From contig NZ_JABMKV010000001.1 of the NCBI RefSeq assembly GCF_013204825.1, positions 310,001-374,000 of the forward strand: a stretch of 64,000 nucleotides of DNA. Reading direction: 5' to 3'. The translations under genes and the position numbers were made by a program. Below the pieces are notes generated by a model, which worked only from the letters and a program-made list of their open reading frames with translations, searched no databases and was not told where the DNA came from. Origin of the DNA: Pedobacter boryungensis (lineage in GTDB: Bacteria; Bacteroidota; Bacteroidia; Sphingobacteriales; Sphingobacteriaceae). Of the stretch, positions 46,238 through 56,355 are shown piece after piece. Position 1 is the first letter of the stretch; every line of letters starts with the position of its first letter.

Positions 46238-46842
46238 TATTTAAGGTTGTTGTAGAGTATAGGATTTAAGCTTGGATCATTATACATTTTCATTTGCTTA
46301 TACACTTTCATGTATTTTTTACCTGCTTCAATATCTGATAAAAGCTCATCAATACTAGTCGATAAATCTGTTCTTTGAGCTAATAATATCTGAAGTTTTT
46401 GTAAACACTGATGACGATGTTCCTCGCTTGCAGTAGGTCTTTCGGCCTCTTCCTGCATGTGATATATTTTAAGTGCTAAAATGGATAAACGATCTATTGC
46501 CCATGCTGGACTTTCAGTATTCACTTTTGCATCCGGTAAAGGAGTTATACTTTTATATAAGTCCAAAAAATAACCATCGATAAATTCAACCATATCGGTA
46601 CGAACCTGATTTTGTGCATCAATTCGTCTTTTCCAATTTAAACCTTCAACCGGATCAATTTCTGGATTTCTAACTACATCTTCCATGTGCCATTGTGCGG
46701 TATCAATCCAATTTTTTAAATAAAGTAGATGTGCCAAACTAGAAGTATCATGAGGACTAATTGCAGCTTGATCTATATTATCGAATTTGTGATAATCAGT
46801 AATGGATTGGTTGAAAATTGTATTGGCTAATTCACTTATCAT
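46237..46842 (-). CDS. DUF4254 protein
   Basis: This 201-aa mostly helical protein matches DUF4254 (LYLKNWIDTAQWHMED and EIDPVEGLNWKRRID). There is no signal peptide. Its function is unknown, but its coupling to the GT9 gene by a 1-bp overlap suggests a part in surface glycan synthesis. It begins one base after the PolX-like gene. Confidence 0.85.
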   Translation of the reverse strand: MISELANTIFNQSITDYHKFDNIDQAAISPHDTSSLAHLLYLKNWIDTAQWHMEDVVRNPEIDPVEGLNWKRRIDAQNQVRTDMVEFIDGYFLDLYKSITPLPDAKVNTESPAWAIDRLSILALKIYHMQEEAERPTASEEHRHQCLQKLQILLAQRTDLSTSIDELLSDIEAGKKYMKVYKQMKMYNDPSLNPILYNNLK

Positions 46843-46843
46843 C

Positions 46844-48532
46844 TCACAAAGATATTTTTTTTTGATTAAAATAGTCGGTAATCTCGGTTAAAGAAAAAGC
46901 ATTTAAGCATTTTTGGGCGGTCAATCCCCCTTTTCTAGCTACCATAACGCCATAACGCATATCATGAAAACCTTCTTTTCGGTGCGCATCAGGGTTTACA
47001 GAAAGTAAAACTCCTTTTTCTAACGCATAATGATGCCATCGCCAATCTAAATCTAAGCGTAGGGGGTTAGCATTAATTTCGATTACCACTTTATTTGCAG
47101 CACAGGCATCAATTACTTTTTTATAATCAATTTCGTAACCTTTACGGCTTAATAATAGTCGTCCAGTTGGATGACCTAAAATAGTGGTATAAGGATTTTC
47201 AATTGCTTTAATTAATCGTGCTGTAGCTTTTTCTTCATTCATTCGTAAATTACTATGCACAGATGCTACAACAAAATCGAAAGTTGCTAAAATGTCATCG
47301 CTATAATCTAATGAACCATCATTTAAAATATCACTCTCAATGCCTTTAAAAATTTTAAAAGGAGCAAGCTTATTGTTTAACTCTTCAATTTGTTGATGCT
47401 GAGCGATTACACGTTGTTCATTCAATCCTTTGGCATAAAACGCAGATCTAGAGTGATCGCAAATACCCAAATATTTCAATTTTAAATCCTCTTTGCAATA
47501 TAGTGCCATTTCTTCCAATGTATGCACACCATCGCTCCAATCAGAGTGATTGTGTAAACTTCCTTTTAAATCGGTATAGCTAATTAAATTTGGGAGTTGA
47601 TGCTTTTTAGCTAGTTCAATCTCATTTAAGCCTTCACGTAATTCGGGTTCAATGAAATCTAATCCAGCTTTTTCGTAAATTTCTCTTTCAGTTTTAAAAG
47701 GTCCACTTCCAGCCAATTTTAGAACCTCATTCACATGATTTTCATTGCCTGTTAGTTTAAAATATTCAAGATAAAAGTCAGGTTTTTGAACTATTGACAA
47801 ATTAATTTGTAAACCGCTTTCTGTATAGGCAGTAAATGTATTATCTCCGTTATTTTCAAATTTTAAAAGTTCAAAAGATGGAATTTCTTCTATTAAACCT
47901 GTAATATTATCAGTTCCGATAATAAATTTGGCTTCCTCAACAATTTCTACATAACGTCTAAATTCTCCGGCAACACCTAGTAAAGTTTCCCTGCTATCAA
48001 CTTTGTTTAACCAAACCGATAAATCAGTAAATAATTGATTGACAATTCCTTCGACATGTGAGTACAGAAATTTACCATTGGCAGCCATTCGAAACTCAAT
48101 CTTTTGTTTAATTTCTTCTTGAGTTTTAAGTCCAAAACCTTTGGCTTCAATTAAACGGTTTTCATTGCAAGCATAATAAAGTTCACCAACATTTTCTATC
48201 TTGAGATCATGCCAAATAATACCTACTTTTTTTGCCCCAATGCCTTTTATGCTCAACATTTCTACCACACCTGTAGGAATTTGCTGCAAACTACTTTCTA
48301 GTTCCTGGATAGTTCCTGTTTCTAGCAGTTCGATAATTTTAGCAGCTATACTTTTACCAATTCCATCAATTTTATCAATTTCTTCGAAAGGTTTTTTAGC
48401 AATTGGGAAAGGAAGTTTATCTATTTTAAATGCTGCATTAGCTACAGATCTAATCTTAAAAGGATTTTCATCATTCAACTCCATGAGTTGAGAAAAAAGC
48501 CTTAATGTACGTGATATGGTTTTGTTTTCCAT
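46844..48532 (-). CDS. PolX-like protein: degenerate polymerase X with intact PHP nuclease
   Basis: This 562-aa protein has the PolX layout: an 8-kDa HhH domain (DGIGKSIAAKI at 56-66, KGIGAKKVG at 96-104), a polymerase X region (about 150-300) and a C-terminal PHP domain. In the polymerase the GDIDIL-type catalytic motif after FRR (191-193) reads EEAKFI, and the third carboxylate position reads INL, so all three metal aspartates are gone. The PHP motifs HNHSDWSDG, CDHS, GIESD, ASVHSN, GHPTGR and NPDAH are all kept. It should act as a 3'-5' exo/AP nuclease rather than a polymerase. Confidence 0.9.
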   Translation of the reverse strand: MENKTISRTLRLFSQLMELNDENPFKIRSVANAAFKIDKLPFPIAKKPFEEIDKIDGIGKSIAAKIIELLETGTIQELESSLQQIPTGVVEMLSIKGIGAKKVGIIWHDLKIENVGELYYACNENRLIEAKGFGLKTQEEIKQKIEFRMAANGKFLYSHVEGIVNQLFTDLSVWLNKVDSRETLLGVAGEFRRYVEIVEEAKFIIGTDNITGLIEEIPSFELLKFENNGDNTFTAYTESGLQINLSIVQKPDFYLEYFKLTGNENHVNEVLKLAGSGPFKTEREIYEKAGLDFIEPELREGLNEIELAKKHQLPNLISYTDLKGSLHNHSDWSDGVHTLEEMALYCKEDLKLKYLGICDHSRSAFYAKGLNEQRVIAQHQQIEELNNKLAPFKIFKGIESDILNDGSLDYSDDILATFDFVVASVHSNLRMNEEKATARLIKAIENPYTTILGHPTGRLLLSRKGYEIDYKKVIDACAANKVVIEINANPLRLDLDWRWHHYALEKGVLLSVNPDAHRKEGFHDMRYGVMVARKGGLTAQKCLNAFSLTEITDYFNQKKISL

Positions 48533-48608
48533 TGCTGTAAAATTATAAAACTAAAACCTTAAAATTAAATTTATGAACACAATAAACCCGCTATTTTGTT
48601 TTTTATAG

Positions 48609-49220
48609 ATGAAACTTAAAAATCTCTTAATTCCCTTCATAGCAGCTCTTTTTTCTTGCAATTCTAATTCTAACTCCATTAAATTAAATGCTGATAGTTT
48701 AGAAACTGATAGTGTAAAAGCAAAATTTTTGGTAACACCAGGTAAATCTATTGGTCGAATTTATTTGGGGCAAAATGTAAATGAATTAGATAGTATTTTA
48801 GGTAAACCAGATGCTGGTGATGCTGCAATGGGAAAAGCATGGGGTATTTGGTATGGTAAAAAGAATACCAAATATGGTAGAAACGAAATTGCCATCTACT
48901 CTTCATACGTTGATAGTACAATGACAGGAAAAGATGTGAAGCAGATTAGAGTAAACTCTAGTAAATTCACCACAATTACAGGTTTAAATACAGAGAACTC
49001 GCTAGTTAATTTTACTGAAAAATATCCTGATTTTAAGAAAGTAGCTACTTATGTAAATGATGGAATAGGAGATACAATCTTACTTTATGATTCAAGAGCA
49101 AATGGGATAGCAGTTGAATTTATTAGAGATATAAGCAGAGCAGTTATTGTACATAAAAAAGGTGAAATAGTTAATGAAACCTATCTCACCCTTTATCCAG
49201 AATGGAAAAAATTAGATTAA
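48609..49220 (+). CDS. Putative lipoprotein, unknown function
   Basis: This 203-aa protein has a short hydrophobic leader and a lipobox-like LFSC ending at C17, followed by a serine/asparagine linker as in exported lipoproteins. The rest (GKSIGRIYLGQNVNELDSILG, NGIAVEFIRD) does not match a family I can name with confidence. It is divergent from the PolX gene and convergent with the metallopeptidase gene. Confidence 0.7.
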   Translation: MKLKNLLIPFIAALFSCNSNSNSIKLNADSLETDSVKAKFLVTPGKSIGRIYLGQNVNELDSILGKPDAGDAAMGKAWGIWYGKKNTKYGRNEIAIYSSYVDSTMTGKDVKQIRVNSSKFTTITGLNTENSLVNFTEKYPDFKKVATYVNDGIGDTILLYDSRANGIAVEFIRDISRAVIVHKKGEIVNETYLTLYPEWKKLD

Positions 49221-49223
49221 TTT

Positions 49224-49252
49224 TCTAACATTTATTGGTTAGATATTTTTTT
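49224..49252. terminator. Weak shared terminator between convergent genes
   Basis: TCTAAC (49224-49229) pairs with GTTAGA (49238-49243), followed on the plus strand by TATTTTTTT. The stem is only 6 bp. Confidence 0.5.
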
Positions 49253-50647
49253 AATTGCATTTAAAAGCGATTCATCAGTTTCGAAGTAGCTATTGATAAT
49301 GTGTTCGTATAACTTTTTATCGAGAGACTTAACAAGCGATCTTTTTAGAAAATCATAGTTTGTAAAATCTGTTTTTGATAAGATTATTTCATTTAACCAT
49401 TCCCACATTTTTTTTTCACCTAATTCATGTTCTAGTGCTAATAATACAATTGGCACATAATAATAAACATATAAATCTCTATTATTGAAGTCACTTTGAG
49501 TTTTTAATTGTGAAAATGCTTTTGGTTTGAAATCTTTAAGAGATTTTATTTTCTTAGCTACATTAACCTTATATAGACTATCAGAAATGAGATCCTTCGT
49601 TAATTTTAATGAAATGTATTCAGTAAATCCTTCATTAAAAACTGGTCCAAATTCGGAGTTTGTTCGCAGTAGTTCTCCAAAATAATAATGCCCAAGTTCG
49701 TGTGCGACATAAGGTTTATAAAAAGCGCTAGCTTTTGTATCTATGAAGCGATTTAGACCGGATGGTTGCGCATTAACACTAGTTATAGTTGGGTAGCTTA
49801 CAAACAAAAAGCCATATTTTTTTGCTGTTGGAATAGTATTAATGAAAGTAATGTCCCCATTATATTTTAGTTTTAATTTGGTTTCGTAATACTTCTTAAA
49901 GCCGTTCACTAAACTTCCAAAATCACTCAATTGTGTATTAGTCATTTTGCCATTTAATACATAGGTATTATCTAAATTTTCAAAATCATAATTTCCACAA
50001 TAAAGTAGGAGTTCTTGAGGAGTGTCACTTTTAAAATTATTAGATTGACCAATTATCGGTTTACTTCCATTCACATACAATGTTTTACAGTCAGAACAGT
50101 TAACTTGAACATCGTATTTTACTTTTTGATATAGAATTTGTTTTTTCATGTCAAATATTATCGGATACCAAGCTGATTGATAACCGTCTGCACGTAAAGT
50201 TTTTCCAACAAATGCAATATTACCCCTCCAATCCTCTACCATTGTTTCTTTAGCAGTATCTATAACAGGGAACATTCCTACATAGCGTACTTCAATTTCT
50301 TTTGGCAAAAATTTTCTAACACCTTTCGTACCACCAAAAAAGTAGGCGATAGATTCTCCAAATGAGGTAGAATCTGAGCGATCCCGATCAAAATATAATA
50401 AGCTTCCTGAAGTTTTGTTTTTGAAGTAGAGAATGTTCATTCCAGAATTTATCCGAATAACATAATCTTCAATATTAGGTATGTTACTTAACGTAAAATC
50501 ACAAGCTATTGTGCCTTTTTCAATTGATATTGTAACATTACCCTTTAACACTGGTATTGTATCTTGGGATTTTGTTTGAGTTACACAGCAAAAAAATAGG
50601 AGGATTAAAATGGATAATTTCATAGCAAATAATCTAATATTTCTCAA
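49232..50647 (-). CDS. Secreted gluzincin metallopeptidase, M1-like
   Basis: This 471-aa protein has an N-terminal signal sequence (either from M1 or from M9, MKLSILILLFFCC). The zinc site HELGH (H316, E317, H320) is followed by E339 in NEGFTEY, exactly the HEXXH-x18-E spacing of M1 aminopeptidases. The N-terminal 250 residues are beta-rich and poorly conserved. The GAMEN exopeptidase motif was not seen, so substrate and mode of cleavage remain open. Confidence 0.78.
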   Translation of the reverse strand: MRNIRLFAMKLSILILLFFCCVTQTKSQDTIPVLKGNVTISIEKGTIACDFTLSNIPNIEDYVIRINSGMNILYFKNKTSGSLLYFDRDRSDSTSFGESIAYFFGGTKGVRKFLPKEIEVRYVGMFPVIDTAKETMVEDWRGNIAFVGKTLRADGYQSAWYPIIFDMKKQILYQKVKYDVQVNCSDCKTLYVNGSKPIIGQSNNFKSDTPQELLLYCGNYDFENLDNTYVLNGKMTNTQLSDFGSLVNGFKKYYETKLKLKYNGDITFINTIPTAKKYGFLFVSYPTITSVNAQPSGLNRFIDTKASAFYKPYVAHELGHYYFGELLRTNSEFGPVFNEGFTEYISLKLTKDLISDSLYKVNVAKKIKSLKDFKPKAFSQLKTQSDFNNRDLYVYYYVPIVLLALEHELGEKKMWEWLNEIILSKTDFTNYDFLKRSLVKSLDKKLYEHIINSYFETDESLLNAIKKISNQ

Positions 50648-50728
50648 TATAGTTAAATGCTAGAAAATTCAATTGATAAAATTTTTAAAGATTTCGAACC
50701 AATTGCAAAATTAAATTATGATTGCTAA

Positions 50729-52495
50729 TTATTTGATTTTCACTTCATAATCCATTCTAGCTTGAATACCAGAATTCACAATTGCTTTTTGCATTTGCTT
50801 GAAGATGAGATAATTTTCTCCTAATTCTTTTTTTGCATAAAACACACTAATATTTTCTTTTGCACTAGCTAGAAAACCCTTTAATGGATCTATTTTTTCT
50901 GGATATTCTACTACTTTGAAATCGGATAACTTTGCTTTTTTAGCGGCTGCTTTTATTGCGTCATTAAAGCTACCTAAACGATCTGCTAATCCATTTTTCA
51001 CTGCATCTGTTCCAATCCAAACATGACCACCGCCAATGCTATCAATTTGTGCTTTTGTTTTTTTACGACCATCAGCTACGCGAGTAATAAAACTGTCGTA
51101 CACGTGGTTTACATCCGATTGGATAATAAAGCGTTCGCCTGCAGTTAAAGGACGATTTACACTCATAATATCAGCGTATTTACCTGTTTTAACTCCATCA
51201 AAAGTGATTCCTAATTTATTATTTAACAGGTTTTGGAAGTTTGGAATAATACCAAATACGCCAATTGAACCTGTAATAGTATTAGGCTGTACAAAAATAC
51301 TATCCGCGGCGCAACCAATGTAATAACCGCCAGATGCAGCCACGTCTCCAAAAGAAGCAATAACAGGCTTGATCTTTTTACTGAGCACAACTTCTCTCCA
51401 AATTACATCAGAAGCTAAAGCGCTACCACCACCAGAATTTACACGTAAAACGATCGCTTTAATATCATCATCTAAACGAGCTTTTCTAATCGCTCTAGAA
51501 ATGCGTTCAGAACCAATTTGCTGATCAGAACCTTCACCTCCAACAATATCACCATTCGCATATATAACAGCAATTTCATCTTTACTTGTAGATAAAGCTG
51601 CTGAAGGTAAATTTGCAATATAATCGTTAATGCTAACAGTGTTTAAATTACTTTTTTTGTCTTTACCTGTAATATTTTTTAACTCATTTAAAATTTCATC
51701 TTTATAGCGCAAACCATCTACCATCTTATAATTCAAAGCATCTTTTGGTAGTTGAATTTTATAATCATTAGCTAACATAAACAGGCTATCTGTGCTGATG
51801 TGCCTTGTTTGTGAAATCCCTTCTAAAAAAGTTTGGTATAATCCGCCAACATAAGTAGTTACTTGCTGACGATTATAATCACTCATTTTTGTGGTAATAA
51901 ACGGTTCAACTGCACTTTTGTAATTACCAACTCTAATAATTTGTGCTTCAATGCCTAATTTATCTAGTGCGCCTTTGAAAAATGTAAGTTCAGAACTGAA
52001 ACCTTTAAACTCTAATGCGCCTTGAGGATTTAGATATACTTTATTCGCTGCGGAAGCTAAATAATAAGCACCCTGACTATAAATCTCGCTATAGGCAATA
52101 ACTGGTTTTTTACTTTTCTTAAAATCTAATATTGCATTTCTTACTTCAAGCATGGTAGCCATTCCTGAATTTGGAGCAGTTACATTGATATACACACATT
52201 CAATCTTATCATCTGTTTTTGCTGCTTTTAACGCTTTAATTACATCATAAAAACCAATACTTTTTTCTTCACCACCAACAAATTTGTCAATAATTGAATT
52301 TTCTGGAGTACGCTCTGTAATTGCCTGATCTAAATCTAAAAACAGTACAGAATTATTTTTAACAACTACAGCCTTTTCTTCACCTACTGAAGATATAAAA
52401 CCTAGAATAATAAAGAAAAACAATAAGGCTATAATGAATGTTGAAATTACAATTCCGACTACTGTTGCAAAAACATATTTAAAAAATTCTCTCAT
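50729..52495 (-). CDS. sppA: Signal peptide peptidase SppA, 67K type
   Basis: This 588-aa inner-membrane serine protease has one N-terminal helix (about 10-33) and two tandem SppA domains. The catalytic lysine is K193 (GNYKSAVEPF) in the first domain and the nucleophile S388 (AASGGYYIG) in the second, as in the E. coli long form. It digests leftover signal peptides in the membrane. It is divergent from folK. Confidence 0.94.
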   Translation of the reverse strand: MREFFKYVFATVVGIVISTFIIALLFFFIILGFISSVGEEKAVVVKNNSVLFLDLDQAITERTPENSIIDKFVGGEEKSIGFYDVIKALKAAKTDDKIECVYINVTAPNSGMATMLEVRNAILDFKKSKKPVIAYSEIYSQGAYYLASAANKVYLNPQGALEFKGFSSELTFFKGALDKLGIEAQIIRVGNYKSAVEPFITTKMSDYNRQQVTTYVGGLYQTFLEGISQTRHISTDSLFMLANDYKIQLPKDALNYKMVDGLRYKDEILNELKNITGKDKKSNLNTVSINDYIANLPSAALSTSKDEIAVIYANGDIVGGEGSDQQIGSERISRAIRKARLDDDIKAIVLRVNSGGGSALASDVIWREVVLSKKIKPVIASFGDVAASGGYYIGCAADSIFVQPNTITGSIGVFGIIPNFQNLLNNKLGITFDGVKTGKYADIMSVNRPLTAGERFIIQSDVNHVYDSFITRVADGRKKTKAQIDSIGGGHVWIGTDAVKNGLADRLGSFNDAIKAAAKKAKLSDFKVVEYPEKIDPLKGFLASAKENISVFYAKKELGENYLIFKQMQKAIVNSGIQARMDYEVKIK

Positions 52496-52608
52496 GTGCT
52501 GGGTAAATATTTATTTTGTAAAGATATAAAACGAATTGGGCATCTAATAGTAAATTTATGCCCTCAATGGTAAATGATTTTTGATAAAAAATTGGAAAAA
52601 TAGCTAAT

Positions 52609-53103
52609 ATGCATTTAGATATAAATAGAACTTATTTGTTACTCGGTAGTAATTTGGGCGACCGTGAATTATATCTAGAAAGGGCTATACAATTGATTTC
52701 GGAAAAAGTTGGTGTGGTGATCGCTAGATCTTCTATTTACGAAACAGAACCTTGGGGGAACACAAATCAGCCAGGTTTTTTAAATTTGGCATTAGGGGTT
52801 GATACGCGATTATTGCCTTTTGAATTGCTACAAGCGGTGCTAGAAATTGAAAAAATGTTAGGAAGAATTAGGCATGAGAAATGGGGATCAAGATTAATTG
52901 ATATTGATATTATTTTGTATGGCGATGATATTATCATAGTTGATGATCAACTTCAGATTCCACATGCTGAAATGCAAAATAGAAAATTTGTACTAGAACC
53001 CTTAGCTGAAATTGCACCAAACTTAGTTCATCCCGTTTTTAGGAAAACTATCACAGAAATATTAACAACTTTAACAGATACTTTATCGGTTTCAAAAAGA
53101 TAA
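52609..53103 (+). CDS. folK: 2-amino-4-hydroxy-6-hydroxymethyldihydropteridine pyrophosphokinase
   Basis: This 164-aa HPPK transfers pyrophosphate from ATP to the pterin in folate synthesis. Motifs: LLLGSNLGDR at the start, YETEPWG, GFLNLAL, and RHEKWGSRLIDIDIILYG carrying the metal aspartates, then PHAEMQNRKFVLEPL. Full length. Confidence 0.95.
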   Translation: MHLDINRTYLLLGSNLGDRELYLERAIQLISEKVGVVIARSSIYETEPWGNTNQPGFLNLALGVDTRLLPFELLQAVLEIEKMLGRIRHEKWGSRLIDIDIILYGDDIIIVDDQLQIPHAEMQNRKFVLEPLAEIAPNLVHPVFRKTITEILTTLTDTLSVSKR

Positions 53104-53120
53104 TTATTAGATTTACGTAA

Positions 53121-53498
53121 ATGATTGATTACCAAAAGAACAACCAACCTCTTAATTTATCCTATTTAAGAGATATGTCTGGCGATAGTGCCGACTTTAT
53201 GATTGAAATGTTAGATGTATTTCAAAAGCAAACTCCACTTTATTTGGCAGATTTAGAAAATGCCATTGAAGCGAAAGATTGGAAAACAACCTCTGAATGT
53301 GCACATAAAATGAAACCTACTTTTTACTATGTAGGTAGGGAAGATGTGAGAGATCATATTCAGGAAATTGAACGTAATGCTCGTGAAATGAAGGAGGTAG
53401 AAAATATCCCAACCGCTTTTTTGGAAGTGAAAAATTTTATGAATGTATTGTACAAACAGCTAGACGACGCAAGAGTTGAGTTGAAAAAACAACTTTAA
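53121..53498 (+). CDS. Hpt-domain phosphotransfer protein
   Basis: This 125-aa helical protein has the Hpt signature CAHKMKPT with the phospho-accepting histidine and following lysine. It is a stand-alone domain, so it would pass phosphate between a hybrid kinase and a response regulator encoded elsewhere. It starts 17 bp after folK; its stop codon overlaps that of the convergent pssA. Confidence 0.85.
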   Translation: MIDYQKNNQPLNLSYLRDMSGDSADFMIEMLDVFQKQTPLYLADLENAIEAKDWKTTSECAHKMKPTFYYVGREDVRDHIQEIERNAREMKEVENIPTAFLEVKNFMNVLYKQLDDARVELKKQL

Positions 53499-54196
53499 GA
53501 TATACTAGGGTTAGATTTTGAGCTCTCACTCTTAAAATGTAGAACTGATAGGGCTATGTAGAGCACTAACACAAAGGGCACTGCAGCAAACTGTAAAAAG
53601 GCAATCAGCAATGCTGATAAAATAAGGAAAATAAACTTGAACTTGTTTTTTGCCCAAGCCATGCTACTAAACTTTAGCGAAAATATTTTGATCTCGCTTA
53701 CCAGTAAAAAACTAGTAATGGCAACTATTGCTAAGAGCAACATCGTAGAGCCTATAACTGTAGGATAATCTTTTGCAATAAAAGGTAAAGAAACAATAAA
53801 CAACGTATTCATTGGCGTGTTTAAACCAATAAATTCTTCAGTTTGTCTTTCATCGATATTAAATTTAGCTAAACGCAAAGCGGAAAAAATAGTAATGATA
53901 AAACCTAAATAAGGTAAATATTCAGAACTGTAATCACTGGTTTTAAGTAACTGAAACATTATAACACCTGGCAAAAAACCAAAACTAACCATGTCAGCAA
54001 GGGAATCTAATTCTTTTCCGATGGCTGATTTTACATGCAGTAAACGAGCAACCATTCCATCAAAAAAATCAAAAATCCCTGAAAATAGAACGCAATAAGC
54101 TGCAATTTCTAATTCGCCTTTAAAAGCAAAAACAATTCCTACACAACCAGAAAATAGGTTGGCACAGGTAATGGCATTAGGGATGTGTTTTTTCAT
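53495..54196 (-). CDS. pssA: CDP-diacylglycerol-serine O-phosphatidyltransferase
   Basis: This 233-aa membrane enzyme makes phosphatidylserine, the precursor of phosphatidylethanolamine. The CDP-alcohol motif DFFDGMVARLLHVKSAIG followed by KELDSLAD has every conserved residue, including the glycine missing in the protein at 12412-13011. The N-terminus PNAITCANLFSGC is typical. It lies downstream of rho, separated by heptamer repeats. Confidence 0.93.
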   Translation of the reverse strand: MKKHIPNAITCANLFSGCVGIVFAFKGELEIAAYCVLFSGIFDFFDGMVARLLHVKSAIGKELDSLADMVSFGFLPGVIMFQLLKTSDYSSEYLPYLGFIITIFSALRLAKFNIDERQTEEFIGLNTPMNTLFIVSLPFIAKDYPTVIGSTMLLLAIVAITSFLLVSEIKIFSLKFSSMAWAKNKFKFIFLILSALLIAFLQFAAVPFVLVLYIALSVLHFKSESSKSNPSIS

Positions 54197-54209
54197 TTGT
54201 AAGATGTTG

Positions 54210-54283
54210 AAAGTATAAAGTTAAAGGTTTAATTTGTTAGAAGATCTAAGTAAGAAACTTTTAACTTTCAACCTTTAACTTTT
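54210..54283. repeat. Heptamer-phased inverted repeat between rho and pssA
   Basis: AAAGTTAAAGGTT (54217-54229) and AACCTTTAACTTT (54270-54282) are a perfect 13-bp inverted pair. The right part is four exact 7-mers, AACTTTT, AACTTTC, AACCTTT, AACTTTT (54256-54283), touching the rho stop codon. Confidence 0.85.
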
Positions 54284-56085
54284 TATCCATTCATTCCCAT
54301 TAAAAACTCTTCGTTGGTTTTTGTCCCTTTTATTTGAGCTTGTACCAATTCCATCGCTTCTTGAGAATTCATATCTGCTAAGTGATTACGTAATACCCAA
54401 ATACGTTGTAGATTTTCTCTATCCAATAATAAATCATCTCTACGAGTGCTAGATGCAGTAATGTCGATAGCTGGGAAAATACGTTTGTTAGATAATTTAC
54501 GATCTAACTGAAGCTCCATATTACCTGTGCCTTTAAATTCTTCGAAAATTACCTCATCCATTTTAGAACCTGTATCTGTTAAAGCAGTTGCTAAAATAGT
54601 TAATGAACCACCTTTTTCGATATTTCGAGCAGCTCCGAAGAAACGTTTTGGTTTGTGTAAAGCATTTGCATCTACACCACCTGATAATATTTTACCAGAT
54701 GCCGGTGCAGTTGTGTTGTAAGCTCTAGCTAAACGAGTAATCGAATCTAATAGGATAACTACATCATGACCACATTCTACCAAACGTTTAGATTTCTCTA
54801 AAACTATATTGGCAATTTTAACATGACGTTCTGCTGGTTCATCAAATGTTGAAGCAATAACTTCTGCTCTTACGCTACGGGCCATATCGGTAACCTCTTC
54901 AGGACGCTCATCAATTAGTAGGATAATTAAATAAACTTCTGGATGGTTTTTAGCGATCGCGTTAGCAACTTCTTTTAATAAATTTGTTTTACCAGTTTTT
55001 GGTTGCGCTACGATTAAACCACGCTGACCTTTACCAATTGGAGTAAATAAATCCATTATTCGTGTTGAATAATTGGATGAATCGGTAAATAAATTTAATT
55101 TTTCTGTTGGAAAAAGTGGAGTTAAATAATCGAAAGGAACACGATCACGCACATCAGCAGGTATGCGACCATTGATACTTACCACTTTTACTAAAGGAAA
55201 ATACTTTTCACCTTCTTTTGGTGGACGAATACTTCCGTTAACGGTATCGCCAGTTTTTAGACCAAATAATTTTATCTGCGATTGTGATACATAAATATCA
55301 TCTGGTGATGATAAGTAGTTATAATCAGCAGAACGTAAAAAGCCATAACCATCAGGCATAATTTCTAAAACACCTTCGTTAGTAATGGTATTGTCGAAAT
55401 CTAAATTAGAATAACTTGTTTCATTTTGTTTATGATTTCCGCCATTCTGATTTGGATTATTTTGCCCTTTTTGTGGACGGTTATTGTTATCCTCTCTAGG
55501 AGCTCTTTCTTCTCTAGCTTGTTTTTCTTCGCCAGCTGCAACTTCTTTAACAGGTCTTGCTTCTCTAGGCAATCTATCTTTTTTATTTTGCTGATTTGGA
55601 TTAGATTGAGCAGGTTTATTTGCTTGATTTTGCAACTTTTCTGCAATGGTCTCTAGCTTTTCAGGATCATTTACAAAATCTGGGGGTAAAGTAACTGCTG
55701 GTGGCTCAACCTCAGGAACTTCAATAGTTGGCTCAGCCTCGGGTTTACGCGTTTGTGGTTCGTCAAATAATGTAATTCTTTCGCGTTCTGGTCGTTGTAG
55801 CTGAGTGTTTTTGTCATCTTTAGAAATACGAGCTCTCTTTTTCGCCAACGGTTTATCAGAAGAAGCAATATTTTCTTTAACAACTTTAGGTTTAGCAGCA
55901 ACTACAATTGGTCTTTCAGTTTCTGCTACAACTTCAGCAGTAGTGCTTTTAGTAGTTTGTTGCTGTAAAATTTGTTCAATTAGGTCATTTTTGCGCAAAT
56001 CATCTGCGTTATTTATGCCTTCATTTTTTGCTAACTCACGTAATTCTGCAGTAAGCTTTTCAGTTAATTCTGTTTTATTAAACAT
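54283..56085 (-). CDS. rho: Transcription termination factor Rho with low-complexity insert
   Basis: The 600-aa protein is longer than E. coli Rho (419 aa). A helical N-terminal domain (1-43) is followed by a charged, Q/N/P-rich stretch (about 45-228), then the RNA-binding OB domain ([16 protein letters not shown] from 236) and the ATPase with P-loop QPKTGKTN (360-367), [30 protein letters not shown] and the Q/R-loop region. It is the hexameric RNA helicase that ends untranslated transcripts. Long inserts at this place are known in Bacteroidota Rho. Confidence 0.96.
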   Translation of the reverse strand: MFNKTELTEKLTAELRELAKNEGINNADDLRKNDLIEQILQQQTTKSTTAEVVAETERPIVVAAKPKVVKENIASSDKPLAKKRARISKDDKNTQLQRPERERITLFDEPQTRKPEAEPTIEVPEVEPPAVTLPPDFVNDPEKLETIAEKLQNQANKPAQSNPNQQNKKDRLPREARPVKEVAAGEEKQAREERAPREDNNNRPQKGQNNPNQNGGNHKQNETSYSNLDFDNTITNEGVLEIMPDGYGFLRSADYNYLSSPDDIYVSQSQIKLFGLKTGDTVNGSIRPPKEGEKYFPLVKVVSINGRIPADVRDRVPFDYLTPLFPTEKLNLFTDSSNYSTRIMDLFTPIGKGQRGLIVAQPKTGKTNLLKEVANAIAKNHPEVYLIILLIDERPEEVTDMARSVRAEVIASTFDEPAERHVKIANIVLEKSKRLVECGHDVVILLDSITRLARAYNTTAPASGKILSGGVDANALHKPKRFFGAARNIEKGGSLTILATALTDTGSKMDEVIFEEFKGTGNMELQLDRKLSNKRIFPAIDITASSTRRDDLLLDRENLQRIWVLRNHLADMNSQEAMELVQAQIKGTKTNEEFLMGMNG

Positions 56086-56355
56086 TTATATGTGTATGTC
56101 GAGAAATTTTAAATTGAGTTTATCAAAAAAATATAACGGAAAAATGCTTTAAAAACACTTATAGAACAATATTGCTTGAGATTTTTCTGGGATATTCAGA
56201 TAAACATTCGGAAATTATGGCACAATTGTATGTATTTGAAAATTAATAACCAACTAAAATTGAAAATTGTTTAAAAAAAGTTTAGTTTGTGTAAACATTC
56301 TAATCCTAAAAATCGGCAAAAATTGACATCTTTGTGCACCAATTCTCCCATTAAA

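Noticed and set aside
55401..56152. Additional frames within the Rho insert
   Set aside because: They arise from the low-complexity codon usage of the Rho N-terminal region and lack any family signal.
56287..56355. N-terminal extension of PyrF
   Set aside because: No family similarity; the ATG at 56356 gives the usual start.
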